Shown here: positions 16,697 to 26,292 of the stretch, in pieces
Position numbering within the stretch: position 1 is the first letter of the stretch
Layout: each line of letters opens with the position of its first letter
From: Halanaerobium saccharolyticum subsp. saccharolyticum DSM 6643
GTDB lineage: Bacteria > Bacillota > Halanaerobiia > Halanaerobiales > Halanaerobiaceae
Reading direction: 5' to 3'
DNA length: 64,000 nt
NCBI RefSeq assembly: GCF_000350165.1
Contig: NZ_CAUI01000023.1
Coordinates: 659,183-723,182, forward strand
The notes under the pieces: generated by a model
The model's database searches: none
What the model was told of the DNA's origin: nothing
The model's input: only the letters and a program-made list of their open reading frames with translations
Program-made: the position numbers and the translations under genes

Positions 16697-19567
16697 TTAA
16701 TATTTTAGATAATCAATTAATTTTTGTCGTTGACTCAGCTCAAATTTTCCTGATTCAAGCTTCCAATATTGAGCAGATTTAGTTATCTCCCCAATATATT
16801 TAACTAAATGTGGATGACAGCTTAAAACAAATATCTGGTGCTGCTTTGCTAAATTAACAATTATTTTAGCTGTATTATATAAATGATTGCTGTCAAAATT
16901 AACGAGCGAATCATCTAAAACAATTGGTAATTTAGGTTTTATTTCTTTAATTCTACTAATTCTAACTGATAAAAAAAGCTGTTCTAAACTACCGCGGCTT
17001 AGCTGATTTACACTATTAAACTCCTTACCATCAGCAGTAATAGTTTTAAACTCTGAACTTTCTAAGTCATCAGCTGTTTCTAATTTTTTATAATATTTAT
17101 CACTAATTTTAGCCAGTATATCGGAAGCAGGCTTTAATAGTTCAGTTTCTGCTTTTTCAACCATTCTTGCTCTTAATTTCTTTAAAATAAAATAAACACT
17201 TTTATTGACAGCATATCTTTGAGCTTTTTTCTCTAAATTATTTTGAGCTTGATTAATTTTTGCTTGCGTATTTTCTATTTTTGTAGAACTAGAAAGAGCT
17301 TTAATATCATTTTTCAAAGTTGTTATTCTTTGCTCTACTTTATCTTTTTGTTTTTGCGAAAAATTCAAATCTTCAGTAAGGCTAATTTTTTCTTCTTCGA
17401 CAGCTGCTAATGATGAAAAATTTCTGTAAAGCTTTAAAAAACTCTGATAATAATCTGCTGCTGGAGCTAATTTATTTAGGGTTTCTTTAATTTTATCTGA
17501 AGCTTTTAAAGTATATTCTAATTGAGATTTTTTATTTTGATACTCGTCTTTAATCTTTTTGTATTCAGTAGATTTTTCTGCCATTTTATAATAAGCATCT
17601 AATCTAATTTCAAGATTTTCTCCTTTTTTAAAATCATTCAAAAAATCTTCAATATCATTAATTAAATGGTTTAACTCTTGTTGTTTATCAGAAAAATCAG
17701 CAGCCATTTTTTTTAATTTAGTTAACAGTTCTAAATCTTTAAATAAATACTCTGCTTGCTTAATTAATTGATCAGTTTGTTCAATTTTTATAGTTTTAAT
17801 ATTGAATTTTCGATTACAATATACATCTGCTTTTTTAATTAAGTTATATATTTTTTCTAAATCAGTAATTATTTCCTCTTTAAGTTTATCGTTTTCTTTG
17901 TCATCTGTTTTTAATTTATTATATCTTCTTTTTTTATCTTTTATTTCTAAAAAATAAGATTTCAGATAATTAAAATTTTGATCTTCATCAGTATTTTTAA
18001 TTTTTAATGATTGAGCAATGTTTGTTAATTTTTTTTCAGTTAGCTTTAAACTATTTTTTTTCTCACTTAATTTTTTCTTTAAAGAATTCAGGTTATTTTC
18101 CTTTTGAATTAAATTATTTTTAAGGTTATCTGCTCTTTCTTTTTCTAATTTAGAACTCTTATAATTAGAATTATAATATATAAAAGCAGTTAAAGCTATA
18201 ACTAGAGAAAAATACTTAATTTGACTGTAGTTGATAAAGATAGATGATGTTAGTATAATCATTGATAAAACCAAAATAGAATAAGTTTTTTTCAAGATAG
18301 AAGCTGGTTGCTTATAATTAATATCAGTCAGCTCTGTTTCAGTTTTTTCAATATCGAGCTCTAATCTATCAATTTCAGCTGTGATACTCTTAATTTTAGA
18401 TTTCAGTTCATCATTTTTTCTTAAATTATTATTTAAAGTTTCCTGATTTAATAAATCTAAATTAATCTCATCTAAGTTTGTTAAAGGGTTTTCCCAGTTA
18501 GAATTTAAATTATTACACTCTAAAATTAAAGCTTGATATTCAGTATTTATTTTATTATTTTGAGTACTAAAATTTTTAATTTTTTCATTTAATAAATCAA
18601 CTTTTTGGTGATAATTATTAATTTCAATATTTTTTGATCTTATGAAATTCAAAAAGTCTGCTAAGGTATCACTCTTAATTGATTTAATTAACTCATTTTT
18701 AGAAGTCTGCAGTTCATCTTTCTTTAAATCAAGTCTTTGTTTATAATCAGATATTTTATCCAAATTTATAAAATTAATATTATTATTTTTTACTGTTGAC
18801 TGTTCTAATTTTAGTTTTAAATTCTCTACTTTATTAAGAGTAGAATAATTGTTTTTTAAGAGATCCAAAATAAAAATTTTATCTTCAAGTTGGCCAATAT
18901 TATTTTTTAGTTTTTTTGATTTTTCTTCAGCTTTTTTTAACTCTTCTCTTTTTTTATTAAATTCTTTTATTTCTAAAAGTGCTTGATCTCTTATTTCCTC
19001 TGCTTCTTTAATCTCATTATAATATGGTTTAAATGAAGCAACAGAAGGATCTCCCAAAATCCCTCCAATATTTTTAGCAGAATTAAAATATTTATCTGCA
19101 AGTTCGGGTACTTTAACCAATTCTGAAAGCCCTGCCCCCATTAGAACAGAATAAAGACGTTTTTCTTTCTTTTTCCCATCTGCAATTTTAGATAATTTTT
19201 GAAGTTCATTTAAACTAATTGTAAATAACTGCTGATAACTAAGCTGATCTAAATGATTGAAAAGTTCAGCAGATTCAATTTTATTTTCATCTTGGTCAAT
19301 AACCTCAGGTGCAGCATAACCATTTAAAAATAATTTATAATCTTTATTTTCTCTTTCAATTTCAGTTTCAATATAATATTGATTGCTTGCTGGCGGAATA
19401 GAATTATTTTGAGGTAAACCATAGGGCAGATGACGCAATAATTTTAAAAAAGTACTTTTACCTGCTCTATTTTTACCACCAATAACTACTAGATTTTTTG
19501 AAATATCATTGAGATTCTGATTATTAAATATTCCAAAATCACGAATATATATATTTTTGTAAAACAT
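16697..19567 (-). CDS. YhaN-like SMC/AAA ATPase with membrane hairpin
   Basis: Large ATPase of the SbcC/Rad50 type, 956 residues. The N-terminus has FGIFNNQNL and Walker A GGKNRAGKST at about 31-40; the C-terminus has the ABC signature LSRGSLEQL and Walker B LPIVLDDSLVNF near 882. Long coiled coils lie between, interrupted at about 425-470 by two hydrophobic helices (SILVLSMIILTSSIFINY, YFSLVIALTAFIYY), a feature of YhaN rather than of SbcC. No zinc-hook CxxC is visible. Its start codon directly follows the stop of the YhaO-like gene (TAAATG), so translation is coupled. Probable partner in DNA end processing at the membrane. Confidence 0.87.
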   Translation of the reverse strand: MFYKNIYIRDFGIFNNQNLNDISKNLVVIGGKNRAGKSTFLKLLRHLPYGLPQNNSIPPASNQYYIETEIERENKDYKLFLNGYAAPEVIDQDENKIESAELFNHLDQLSYQQLFTISLNELQKLSKIADGKKKEKRLYSVLMGAGLSELVKVPELADKYFNSAKNIGGILGDPSVASFKPYYNEIKEAEEIRDQALLEIKEFNKKREELKKAEEKSKKLKNNIGQLEDKIFILDLLKNNYSTLNKVENLKLKLEQSTVKNNNINFINLDKISDYKQRLDLKKDELQTSKNELIKSIKSDTLADFLNFIRSKNIEINNYHQKVDLLNEKIKNFSTQNNKINTEYQALILECNNLNSNWENPLTNLDEINLDLLNQETLNNNLRKNDELKSKIKSITAEIDRLELDIEKTETELTDINYKQPASILKKTYSILVLSMIILTSSIFINYSQIKYFSLVIALTAFIYYNSNYKSSKLEKERADNLKNNLIQKENNLNSLKKKLSEKKNSLKLTEKKLTNIAQSLKIKNTDEDQNFNYLKSYFLEIKDKKRRYNKLKTDDKENDKLKEEIITDLEKIYNLIKKADVYCNRKFNIKTIKIEQTDQLIKQAEYLFKDLELLTKLKKMAADFSDKQQELNHLINDIEDFLNDFKKGENLEIRLDAYYKMAEKSTEYKKIKDEYQNKKSQLEYTLKASDKIKETLNKLAPAADYYQSFLKLYRNFSSLAAVEEEKISLTEDLNFSQKQKDKVEQRITTLKNDIKALSSSTKIENTQAKINQAQNNLEKKAQRYAVNKSVYFILKKLRARMVEKAETELLKPASDILAKISDKYYKKLETADDLESSEFKTITADGKEFNSVNQLSRGSLEQLFLSVRISRIKEIKPKLPIVLDDSLVNFDSNHLYNTAKIIVNLAKQHQIFVLSCHPHLVKYIGEITKSAQYWKLESGKFELSQRQKLIDYLKY

Positions 19568-20887
19568 TTAATCTCCGCCTTCTATTAATTCAGATATAAT
19601 AATTTTTTCAACTTCTTCTAAAATATTTTTCTGCAGCTTTGAATCAGCATAAAATCTGTAGTTTGACCTGTCTTCTGCATTTTCATCTCCCTGCCAGATT
19701 TGACCCCATTCGGCAAGTAATTCCTGGTTCAGCTCATTATCAGTTAAAAGATCATTAATCAATTGATTAATATTTTGGTAAAGTTGACTGCTTTTTTTAA
19801 GTTCTTCTAAATTTTTTAATGGTTTAGCTGTTCTTAATATTAGAGAGTGAAGCCAAAGTGATGGACTTTCCCGGCTAAATTTGATCCTCATATCTTCCAG
19901 TAGAGTTTCTTCTAATTCTTCTCTGTTATCAGCTACATATTGATGGACAGGAGTTCTGCCCACAATATTTAAACGTATTACAGCTGCTTTAATTTTATAT
20001 TTTCTTGATTTGTTATTAATCTTAATATTATTAAATTGTTTTTCTAATTTCTCATTTATCAATTGCTGTAATTTTGTAATATTATCTAATTCATTTTCTC
20101 TTTCTAGATCTACTACGATCTCTTTAAAAATAATAGGTGATAGGGGAACAAAATTTTCTTTTATTTTCAAATTAGAATCTACTTCTACTAATATGGCTCC
20201 TTTGCTGCCCTGTTCACTAATATTATGAGACTGTAAAGCACCTGGAAAATTAATAGAAGGGTCTTGGCTGAGCTTTTGATATTGATGTAGATGTCCCAGA
20301 GCCCAATAATGAATTTCATTTTTAGTTAATAATTCACTTTTATTAACTGGTACATAACGGTTATTATCCTTATTTAAGGCTGTATGTAGTAAGGCAATAT
20401 TAAAAACAGATTTATCCGGCGCAGTATAATAATTATACATTGTTCTATTTTCAAATTTCTGCCTGTAAGACTGACCAATTATTCTAGCAGCCAGTTTATT
20501 ATCTTTTTTATATTTTATAGTTTCGACTTTTTCACTAGAAAAATAATGTACATTTTCAGGTAGCTCAAAAACTTCATTTTCTATTCCCGCTGGATCATGA
20601 TTACCAGATATAATATAAATTTTTATTTCATTTTCATTAAGGTACTGACACTGTTTTAAAAAGAATCGACTAGACTTAATTGATCTAGCTTCTCTATCAT
20701 AAAGATCGCCAGCAATTAAAATAAAGTCAATTTCCTCTGCCACAGCTAATTCAACCAAGTTTTTAAAAGCCTGCTCAGTCGCGTTGATGAAAATATCTTT
20801 TACTTTACTATTTTTGGAACTATTACAGCTGAGCTTTTTACCTAAATGTACGTCTGCTGTATGAATAAATTTAATTGATTTTGACAT
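19568..20887 (-). CDS. YhaO/SbcD-like metallophosphoesterase (DNA repair exonuclease)
   Basis: Nuclease-type calcineurin-like phosphoesterase with complete metal motifs: FIHTADVHLGK (about 6-16), AGDLYDRE, ISGNHDPAG and LGHLHQYQ. The C-terminal part is longer and less conserved than in SbcD, as in YhaO. I chose ATG at 20887, five bases after GGAGG; an in-frame TTG at 20899 would place the ribosome binding site inside the gene. It is directly upstream of and coupled to the YhaN-like ATPase. Together they should form an SbcCD-like nuclease complex. Confidence 0.9.
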   Translation of the reverse strand: MSKSIKFIHTADVHLGKKLSCNSSKNSKVKDIFINATEQAFKNLVELAVAEEIDFILIAGDLYDREARSIKSSRFFLKQCQYLNENEIKIYIISGNHDPAGIENEVFELPENVHYFSSEKVETIKYKKDNKLAARIIGQSYRQKFENRTMYNYYTAPDKSVFNIALLHTALNKDNNRYVPVNKSELLTKNEIHYWALGHLHQYQKLSQDPSINFPGALQSHNISEQGSKGAILVEVDSNLKIKENFVPLSPIIFKEIVVDLERENELDNITKLQQLINEKLEKQFNNIKINNKSRKYKIKAAVIRLNIVGRTPVHQYVADNREELEETLLEDMRIKFSRESPSLWLHSLILRTAKPLKNLEELKKSSQLYQNINQLINDLLTDNELNQELLAEWGQIWQGDENAEDRSNYRFYADSKLQKNILEEVEKIIISELIEGGD

Positions 20888-20901
20888 TATAGCCTCCAAA
20901 T

Positions 20902-21369
20902 TTAGCTGTAATCTCTTTCAGTTCTATTTTCCCATTTTACAAAAAACCAACTAAAAACAAAAATTTCTATTGTGAATTTAATAAATACAGCAAAATGTTC
21001 TATTAAGCTACTTTTAGTATAAATTAAACCTTCAATAGAACCCGGTATAGGTGCAACTGAACCAATTAGAGAAAATCCCCAGATTAAAAAAAATAGTTTT
21101 AACCATGCATAATCACTTTTAATAATTACATTATAAAAAGGATATAAAATAAATGCAAAAAAAGCACCTCTAAAAATCTGCCAAAATGATGCCATTCTGA
21201 AAATAGTCGACTTTGGAGATCGAAAATCAAAATAATCTCCTATATTAATAAAAACAGCATAATAATTTTGGAAATTTTTAAAGATAACACCAATAAAAAT
21301 ATAAATTAGTACATGAACAAGAATAAAACGAATTGTAAAATAGATAAATCTTTTAGATGGTTTTAACAT
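20902..21369 (-). CDS. Small membrane protein, function unknown
   Basis: 155 residues with about four hydrophobic helices (near 8-28, 62-82, 90-108, 128-145). A short PIPGSIEGLIY segment lies between helices three and four and loosely recalls YbhN-type proteins, but the protein is too short for that family. It is 14 bases upstream of the YhaO-like gene and so probably heads that operon; the link may reflect only cotranscription. Confidence 0.65.
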   Translation of the reverse strand: MLKPSKRFIYFTIRFILVHVLIYIFIGVIFKNFQNYYAVFINIGDYFDFRSPKSTIFRMASFWQIFRGAFFAFILYPFYNVIIKSDYAWLKLFFLIWGFSLIGSVAPIPGSIEGLIYTKSSLIEHFAVFIKFTIEIFVFSWFFVKWENRTERDYS

Positions 21370-21463
21370 TTCATTCCCCTTTTTCGTTAAATTTTATACT
21401 TGTTATTAATATTTCTATATAAAAGAATTAAATCCTGTAATTTATTTTAAATATAAATAAAGA

Positions 21464-21492
21464 TTGACAGTTTAAAATATTAGGAATATAAT
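21464..21492 (+). promoter_or_regulatory. SigA promoter of the c-di-GMP riboswitch transcript
   Basis: TTGACA, 17-base spacer, TATAAT. The predicted start (about 21499) coincides with the first bases of the riboswitch aptamer, so the aptamer is the extreme 5' end of the message. Confidence 0.8.
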
Positions 21493-21499
21493 TAATTAT

Positions 21500-21620
21500 A
21501 GGAGAAAGTTTAAAAGCAAAACATTTAATAAAATGTTACGCAAAGCTATGGACCCACTAATTGGGCTGCCAGGCTGCCAGATCTCCTCTTTAAAAGTCTA
21601 GACTTTATTAAAGGGAGGGG
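21500..21620 (+). promoter_or_regulatory. Cyclic-di-GMP-I (GEMM) riboswitch with ribosome-binding-site switch
   Basis: The conserved core ACGCAAAGC (21538-21546) is preceded by GCAAAACATTT/AAATGTT (7-bp stem, AATA loop) and followed by the GGGCTGCCAGGCTGCC arm, the layout of class I c-di-GMP aptamers. The closing helix P1 is AGGAGA (21500-21505) with TCTCCT (21582-21587). The same CTCCTC strand can instead pair with GAGGGG of the ribosome binding site (21615-21620), helped by the AAAGTC/GACTTT hairpin between them. Ligand-stabilised P1 would free the site, predicting a translational ON switch. Aptamer identity rests on recognised sequence; the direction of control is inference. Confidence 0.82.
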
Positions 21621-21626
21621 TATCTT

Positions 21627-21908
21627 ATGAAAAAGTTGAATATTTTGTTGGCAGTTTTTTTGGTCTTGGTAATGGTTTTTAGTGTTTCTCTTTCTGTCTT
21701 AGCATTAGCTGTTGATCCCGAACCTGGTCCTGAACCCGGTCCTGGTCCTGAGCCTGGTCCTGGTCCTGAACCTGAGCCTGATCCACCTACAAAAGGTAAT
21801 AATGGTTTTGGTAATGGAGACCAAGATGCACCTGGAAATTCTGGAGGTCATAATAACGCAGAAAATGCTAATCCTCAAAGAGAATATCCTGGTAAATCGC
21901 AGCATTAA
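21627..21908 (+). CDS. Small secreted Pro/Glu/Gly-repeat protein under c-di-GMP control
   Basis: 93 residues. A signal peptide (KK, then a hydrophobic core ending LSVLALA near residue 28) is followed by VDPEPGPEPGPGPEPGPGPE, a low-complexity acidic Pro-Gly stretch, and then a polar tail with GNNGFGNGDQDAPGNSGG. No enzyme domain or cell-wall sorting motif is present. Ribosome binding site GGGAGGGG at 21613-21620. Its position behind a c-di-GMP riboswitch suggests a matrix, adhesion or surface role. It is monocistronic: own promoter, own terminator. The family is not one I can name. Confidence 0.8.
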   Translation: MKKLNILLAVFLVLVMVFSVSLSVLALAVDPEPGPEPGPGPEPGPGPEPEPDPPTKGNNGFGNGDQDAPGNSGGHNNAENANPQREYPGKSQH

Positions 21909-21933
21909 AAACAATAATTAAATTTCATAAAAT

Positions 21934-21966
21934 AACCTGCAGTAATTACTGCAGGTTTTTCTTTTG
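21934..21966 (+). terminator. Terminator of the riboswitch-controlled gene
   Basis: Perfect stem AACCTGCAGTAA/TTACTGCAGGTT followed by TTTCTTTT. Confidence 0.85.
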
Positions 21967-22002
21967 AAAATATAATAAATATATTCCACTTTAAATTTTA
22001 TT

Positions 22003-22359
22003 TTATTCTTTTTTTTCAAAACTTTCCCCGAAAATTAATTCTTCAGCTACATCACCAATAAAAGGTAATTTAAAAACTTCACCACTATAAGCTTTATACA
22101 TCAGCAGCAACCAGAGAATTGTTCCAACAAATGTTATCAAAGAAGAAATCATAATTCCGATCACTGGAATTACTAAAATTAAAGAAGAGGCTATAAACAA
22201 TGAAAAAAAGGTGATCAAGGACTGCATTGCATGAAAACGAACATGATTGTTTTCCTTTTCTATAAATAAAAAAATCAAACCCGTTACCCAGATACCTGCA
22301 TAAGCTATAATAGACTCAACATTTTCATCCAGACCGAGACTGGTTTTTTTATGATACAT
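22003..22359 (-). CDS. DUF4870 (Tic20-like) membrane protein
   Basis: 118 residues with three hydrophobic helices and the DUF4870 pattern: ENVESIIAYAGIWVTGLIFL, then EKENNHVRFHAMQSLITF before the second helix and LLMYKAYSGEVFKLPFIGDVAE at the end. The function of this widespread family is unknown. It stands alone on the minus strand between two terminators. Confidence 0.82.
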   Translation of the reverse strand: MYHKKTSLGLDENVESIIAYAGIWVTGLIFLFIEKENNHVRFHAMQSLITFFSLFIASSLILVIPVIGIMISSLITFVGTILWLLLMYKAYSGEVFKLPFIGDVAEELIFGESFEKKE

Positions 22360-22498
22360 AATTTTGAGATAATTATCTAATTAAGATAATATCTCTTCCC
22401 CCTTTCTCTCTAGTATTTATTTTTTTGAATTTTGTTTAACTTCTTCTAATATTATTTTAACATAATAAAATGATTTTAAAAAGCACTAACCATAATTA

Positions 22499-22556
22499 AA
22501 AAAAGGAAAACCCGCCTGTATTCTGATAAAGATAGTAGAATACAAGCGGGCTTTTT
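22499..22556 (-). terminator. Terminator downstream of pyruvate carboxylase
   Basis: Long stem CCCGCCTGTATTCT/AGAATACAAGCGGG with T-runs on both sides; on the minus strand it ends in TTTTCCTTTTT. The bases 22560-22641 hold only short direct repeats of TAGTTYTA/TTAGYTATTCTA type. Confidence 0.8.
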
Positions 22557-22641
22557 AATTAAATTATTATATTTATTTATTAAATTGTATATATTTTTAC
22601 ATTTTTATAGTTCTATAGTTTTAGTTATTCTAAAGTTTTAG

Positions 22642-25600
22642 CTATTCTAATTCTAAAATGAGCTCTCCAGATTCAAGTTGTTGCCCTGCTTTAGAATGAA
22701 TAGCTGCCACAATACCATCAGCAGGCGCAGTTATATTGGTTTCCATTTTCATAGCCTCCATAATAACTAAACTCTGATTTTCCTTAACCTCTTCCCCTTC
22801 TTCTACTAATATTTCTACTATATTTCCGGGAAGACTGGCCCCTATTTCCATTTCATTTTTAGGATCAGCCATCTGTTTAATTGCAGAATCAGCTTTAGCT
22901 GTACTTGCTTCATCATAAATTTTGATTTCTCTTCTAAAACCATTAACTTCAAAAGCAAGTCTACGATAACCCTGGTCATCAACTTTTCCAATTTCTAGAA
23001 GTTTAACAACAAGAGTTTTACCTTCTTCAACTTTGATTTCACTAGTTTCTCCTTCACGCAGAGCATGGAAATAAACATCACTACCCATATGACTTAAATC
23101 ACCATATTCTTCAAGATAATCTAAATAATCCTGATAAACTTTAGGATATAGTGCATATGCTAAAAGATCTTTTTGAGTTGGCTTAAAATCATAGTTTTCT
23201 TTTAGTTCAGCCTCTGCAGCTTCAAAATCATATTCTCCAAGTAGAGTACCCGGCCTAACTGTTATTGGGTCTTCACCTTTAAGAACAATCTGCTGAATAT
23301 CTTCTGGGAAACCTCCAGGAGGCTGACCAAGCATTCCCTTAAAGTAAGCTTCTACAGAATCTGGAAAGGCCATATTTTTGGCTTTTTCACAGATATTATC
23401 AGGTGTTAGATCATTTTTAACCATAAAGATTGCCATATCTCCTACCATTTTAGAAGAAGGTGTAACCTTAGGTATATCACCTAACATAAAATTGACTTTA
23501 CGGAACATTTCTTTAAATTCTTTAAAACGGTGACCTAAACCAACACTTTCTACCTGTGGTTTCAGATTAGAATATTGACCTCCAGGTATTTCATATTTAT
23601 ATATTTCTGCAGTACCAGACTTTAATTCTGATTCAAACTGAGAATATACTGGTCTTACAGCACCCCAATAATTAGATATTTTTTGAATATCTTCAATATG
23701 CATCTCAGGATCACGATAGGTATTAGTTAAAGCCGCTACTATTGAGTTCATTGGAGGTTGACTTGTTAAACCTGCCATTGTATTAAAGGCAGTATCCACA
23801 ATATCTACTCCTGCTTCAGCAGCCATTAAAAGTGTTGCCCCACCATTGCCACTAGTATCATGTGTGTGTAAATGGATTGGAATAGAAATTTCAGCTTTTA
23901 AAGCTTTAATTAATTCATAAGCAGCATAAGGTTTTAAAAGACCTGCCATATCTTTAATTCCCAAGATATGAGCACCCATTTCTTCTATACCTTTAGCTAA
24001 TTCCAAATAATAATCTAAATCATATTTTTCTCTTTTATCATCTAGTATATCTCCAGTATAACACATTGAAACTTCTGCAATTTTACCCTGTTTAACTACC
24101 TCGTCTACAGAAATTTCCATACCAGGCAGCCAGTTTAAAGAATCAAAAATTCTAAAAACATCAATTCCTGCCTCTGCAGATTCTGCTACTAGATTTCGGA
24201 TTACATTATCCGGATAGTTTTTATATCCCACACCATTTGATCCTCTTAACAGCATCTGAAATAAAATATTTGGTATTCTTTCTCTTAACCTCTCAATTCT
24301 TTCCCAGGGAGATTCTTTAAGAAATCTGTAAGAAACATCAAAGGTTGCTCCTCCCCACATTTCAAGTGAGAATAAGTTTTTAGCTAAATGAGAAGTAGCT
24401 TCTGCAATTTTCTCCATATCAACTGTTCTCATTCGAGTTGCCATTAGAGACTGATGAGCATCCCTGTATGTTGTATCAGTTATAAGAATTTCCTCTTTAT
24501 TTTTAATCCACTCTACAACAGCTTCTGGACCACCCTCGTCTAATATTTGTTTTGTACCTTCTAGACCATCTATTTTCTCAAAATCAGGTACTTTAGGTAC
24601 ATCAAAGTCAGGTTTATGACCTCTAGTTTCATTAACAATTTTTTCTCCTAAATAGCTTAAGATCTTCTGTTCTTGATCAGAACCCGGTTTAATATCAAGT
24701 AATTCAGGGTTATTAGCAATAAATCCGGTATCACATATTCCTTTTTTAAAGTCTTCGTGGTTTAAAACATTGATTAAAAATGAGGCATTAGTTTTTACAC
24801 CGCGTACTTTCATTTCTTCAACTGAACGCATTGCTTTACGAATTGCGTCTGGGAAAGTTCTAGACCAGGATATTGTTTTAACCAATAAACTATCGTAATA
24901 TGGATTAATTACAGCTCCAGTGTATCCATTACCTCCATCAAGTCTTATTCCATAACCTGAACCTGTACGATAATGATCCAAACGTCCTGTATCAGGAATA
25001 AAGTTATTAGCAGGATCTTCAGTTGTAACTCTGCACTGAATAGAATATCCATTTACCTTAATAGACTCCTGAGAAGGTATATTAATCTCTTCAGAATCCA
25101 ATTTGTATCCTTCAGCAACTAAAACCTGACTTTGTACAATATCAATTCCAGTTACCATTTCACTAACAGTATGTTCTACCTGAATTCTTGGATTAACTTC
25201 AATAAAATAATGATTATTATATTTATCCACTAAAAATTCTACCGTACCAGCATTTTTATAACCAGCGCCTTCACATAACTTTAAAGCATCCTGTAAAATT
25301 TCTTGGCGTTTTTCATCACTTAAGGCAACAGCAGGTGTGAATTCAACAATTTTTTGATGACGCCTCTGAATAGAACAATCCCTTTCAAAAAGATGGACAA
25401 GATTACCATGCTCATCTCCAAGAATCTGAACTTCTATATGTTTTGGGTTTTCAAGATATCTTTCAACAAAAATATCATCAACACCAAAAGCTTTACGGGC
25501 CTCTTCTCTAGCATCTCTGAACTGAGAAATCAATTCATCGTCAGATCGAACTATCCTCATACCTCTACCGCCACCACCAGCGGCAGCTTTGAGCATTAAA

Positions 25601-26073
25601 GGATACCCATGTTTATCAGCAAACGTTTTAATCTCGTCTTCTTTTTTAATTGGTTTTTCCAAACCTGGAATTGTTGGCACTCCAAATTCCTGTGCCAGAA
25701 TTTTAGACTTAATTTTATCACCTAACTTCTCCATTACTTCAGCATTAGGTCCAATAAACTTAATTCCAGCCGCTTCACACTGACGAACAAACTCAGGATT
25801 TTCAGACAAAAATCCATAGCCAGGATGTATTGCATCGACATCTTTTTTAAGTGCTAAATCAATAATTTCATCAATTGCCAGATAAGCCTCAATTGGTCCT
25901 TTGTTATTTCCAATTTGATATGCTTCATCTGCTTTTGTTCTAAAGAGAGCTGTTCTATCCTCCTCAGAATAAATTGCTACAGTTCTAATGCCCAACTCCT
26001 TGCAGGCTCTAATTACTCTAATTGCTATTTCTCCTCGATTCGCCACTAAAACTCTCTTAAATTTTTTCGGCAT
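22642..26073 (-). CDS. pyc: Pyruvate carboxylase
   Basis: Biotin enzyme that carboxylates pyruvate to oxaloacetate, feeding the citrate and aspartate branches. In order: biotin carboxylase with KRVLVANRGEIAIRVIRACKE and the ATP-grasp loop AAAGGGGRGMRIV (about 1-450); carboxyltransferase with TYRDAHQSLMATR near 535 and LHTHDTSGNGGATLL; and the biotin carboxyl carrier domain with the biotinylated lysine in MEAMKMETN near 1105. At 1143 residues it is a complete single-chain enzyme. ATG follows GGGAGA. The leader upstream (26074-26292) has two hairpins but no recognised riboswitch. Citrate synthase and homoserine dehydrogenase in this window use its product. Confidence 0.96.
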   Translation of the reverse strand: MPKKFKRVLVANRGEIAIRVIRACKELGIRTVAIYSEEDRTALFRTKADEAYQIGNNKGPIEAYLAIDEIIDLALKKDVDAIHPGYGFLSENPEFVRQCEAAGIKFIGPNAEVMEKLGDKIKSKILAQEFGVPTIPGLEKPIKKEDEIKTFADKHGYPLMLKAAAGGGGRGMRIVRSDDELISQFRDAREEARKAFGVDDIFVERYLENPKHIEVQILGDEHGNLVHLFERDCSIQRRHQKIVEFTPAVALSDEKRQEILQDALKLCEGAGYKNAGTVEFLVDKYNNHYFIEVNPRIQVEHTVSEMVTGIDIVQSQVLVAEGYKLDSEEINIPSQESIKVNGYSIQCRVTTEDPANNFIPDTGRLDHYRTGSGYGIRLDGGNGYTGAVINPYYDSLLVKTISWSRTFPDAIRKAMRSVEEMKVRGVKTNASFLINVLNHEDFKKGICDTGFIANNPELLDIKPGSDQEQKILSYLGEKIVNETRGHKPDFDVPKVPDFEKIDGLEGTKQILDEGGPEAVVEWIKNKEEILITDTTYRDAHQSLMATRMRTVDMEKIAEATSHLAKNLFSLEMWGGATFDVSYRFLKESPWERIERLRERIPNILFQMLLRGSNGVGYKNYPDNVIRNLVAESAEAGIDVFRIFDSLNWLPGMEISVDEVVKQGKIAEVSMCYTGDILDDKREKYDLDYYLELAKGIEEMGAHILGIKDMAGLLKPYAAYELIKALKAEISIPIHLHTHDTSGNGGATLLMAAEAGVDIVDTAFNTMAGLTSQPPMNSIVAALTNTYRDPEMHIEDIQKISNYWGAVRPVYSQFESELKSGTAEIYKYEIPGGQYSNLKPQVESVGLGHRFKEFKEMFRKVNFMLGDIPKVTPSSKMVGDMAIFMVKNDLTPDNICEKAKNMAFPDSVEAYFKGMLGQPPGGFPEDIQQIVLKGEDPITVRPGTLLGEYDFEAAEAELKENYDFKPTQKDLLAYALYPKVYQDYLDYLEEYGDLSHMGSDVYFHALREGETSEIKVEEGKTLVVKLLEIGKVDDQGYRRLAFEVNGFRREIKIYDEASTAKADSAIKQMADPKNEMEIGASLPGNIVEILVEEGEEVKENQSLVIMEAMKMETNITAPADGIVAAIHSKAGQQLESGELILELE

Positions 26074-26127
26074 TCTTTAATCTCCCTTCTTTAATCCTTT
26101 AATAATATAAAGTATTTATATTTAATA

Positions 26128-26158
26128 AAATTCTACCCCATGATGAAAAGGTAGAAAT
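26128..26158 (-). terminator. Hairpin with T-run between two minus-strand genes (terminator or attenuator)
   Basis: TTCTACC/GGTAGAA stem followed on the minus strand by TTTTATT. It could end transcription of the upstream small membrane protein or act in the pyruvate carboxylase leader. A second hairpin, GACAG/CTGTC, lies at about 26175-26190. Confidence 0.45.
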
Positions 26159-26292
26159 TATTAATAAATTATTTTCGACAGAAAAACTGTCTAAGTTCTG
26201 TATAAAACCTAGTAATTTGCTTATATTCTTTTTTATTATACCATAATTAAATATTAATATCTAATCAATATATATATTTTCAATCTTTAGAA

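Noticed and set aside
21705..21921. Two further open frames over the Pro/Glu/Gly repeat
   Set aside because: They are by-products of the GC-rich repeat read in other frames and lack ribosome binding sites; the 21627 frame has the signal peptide and GGGAGGGG.
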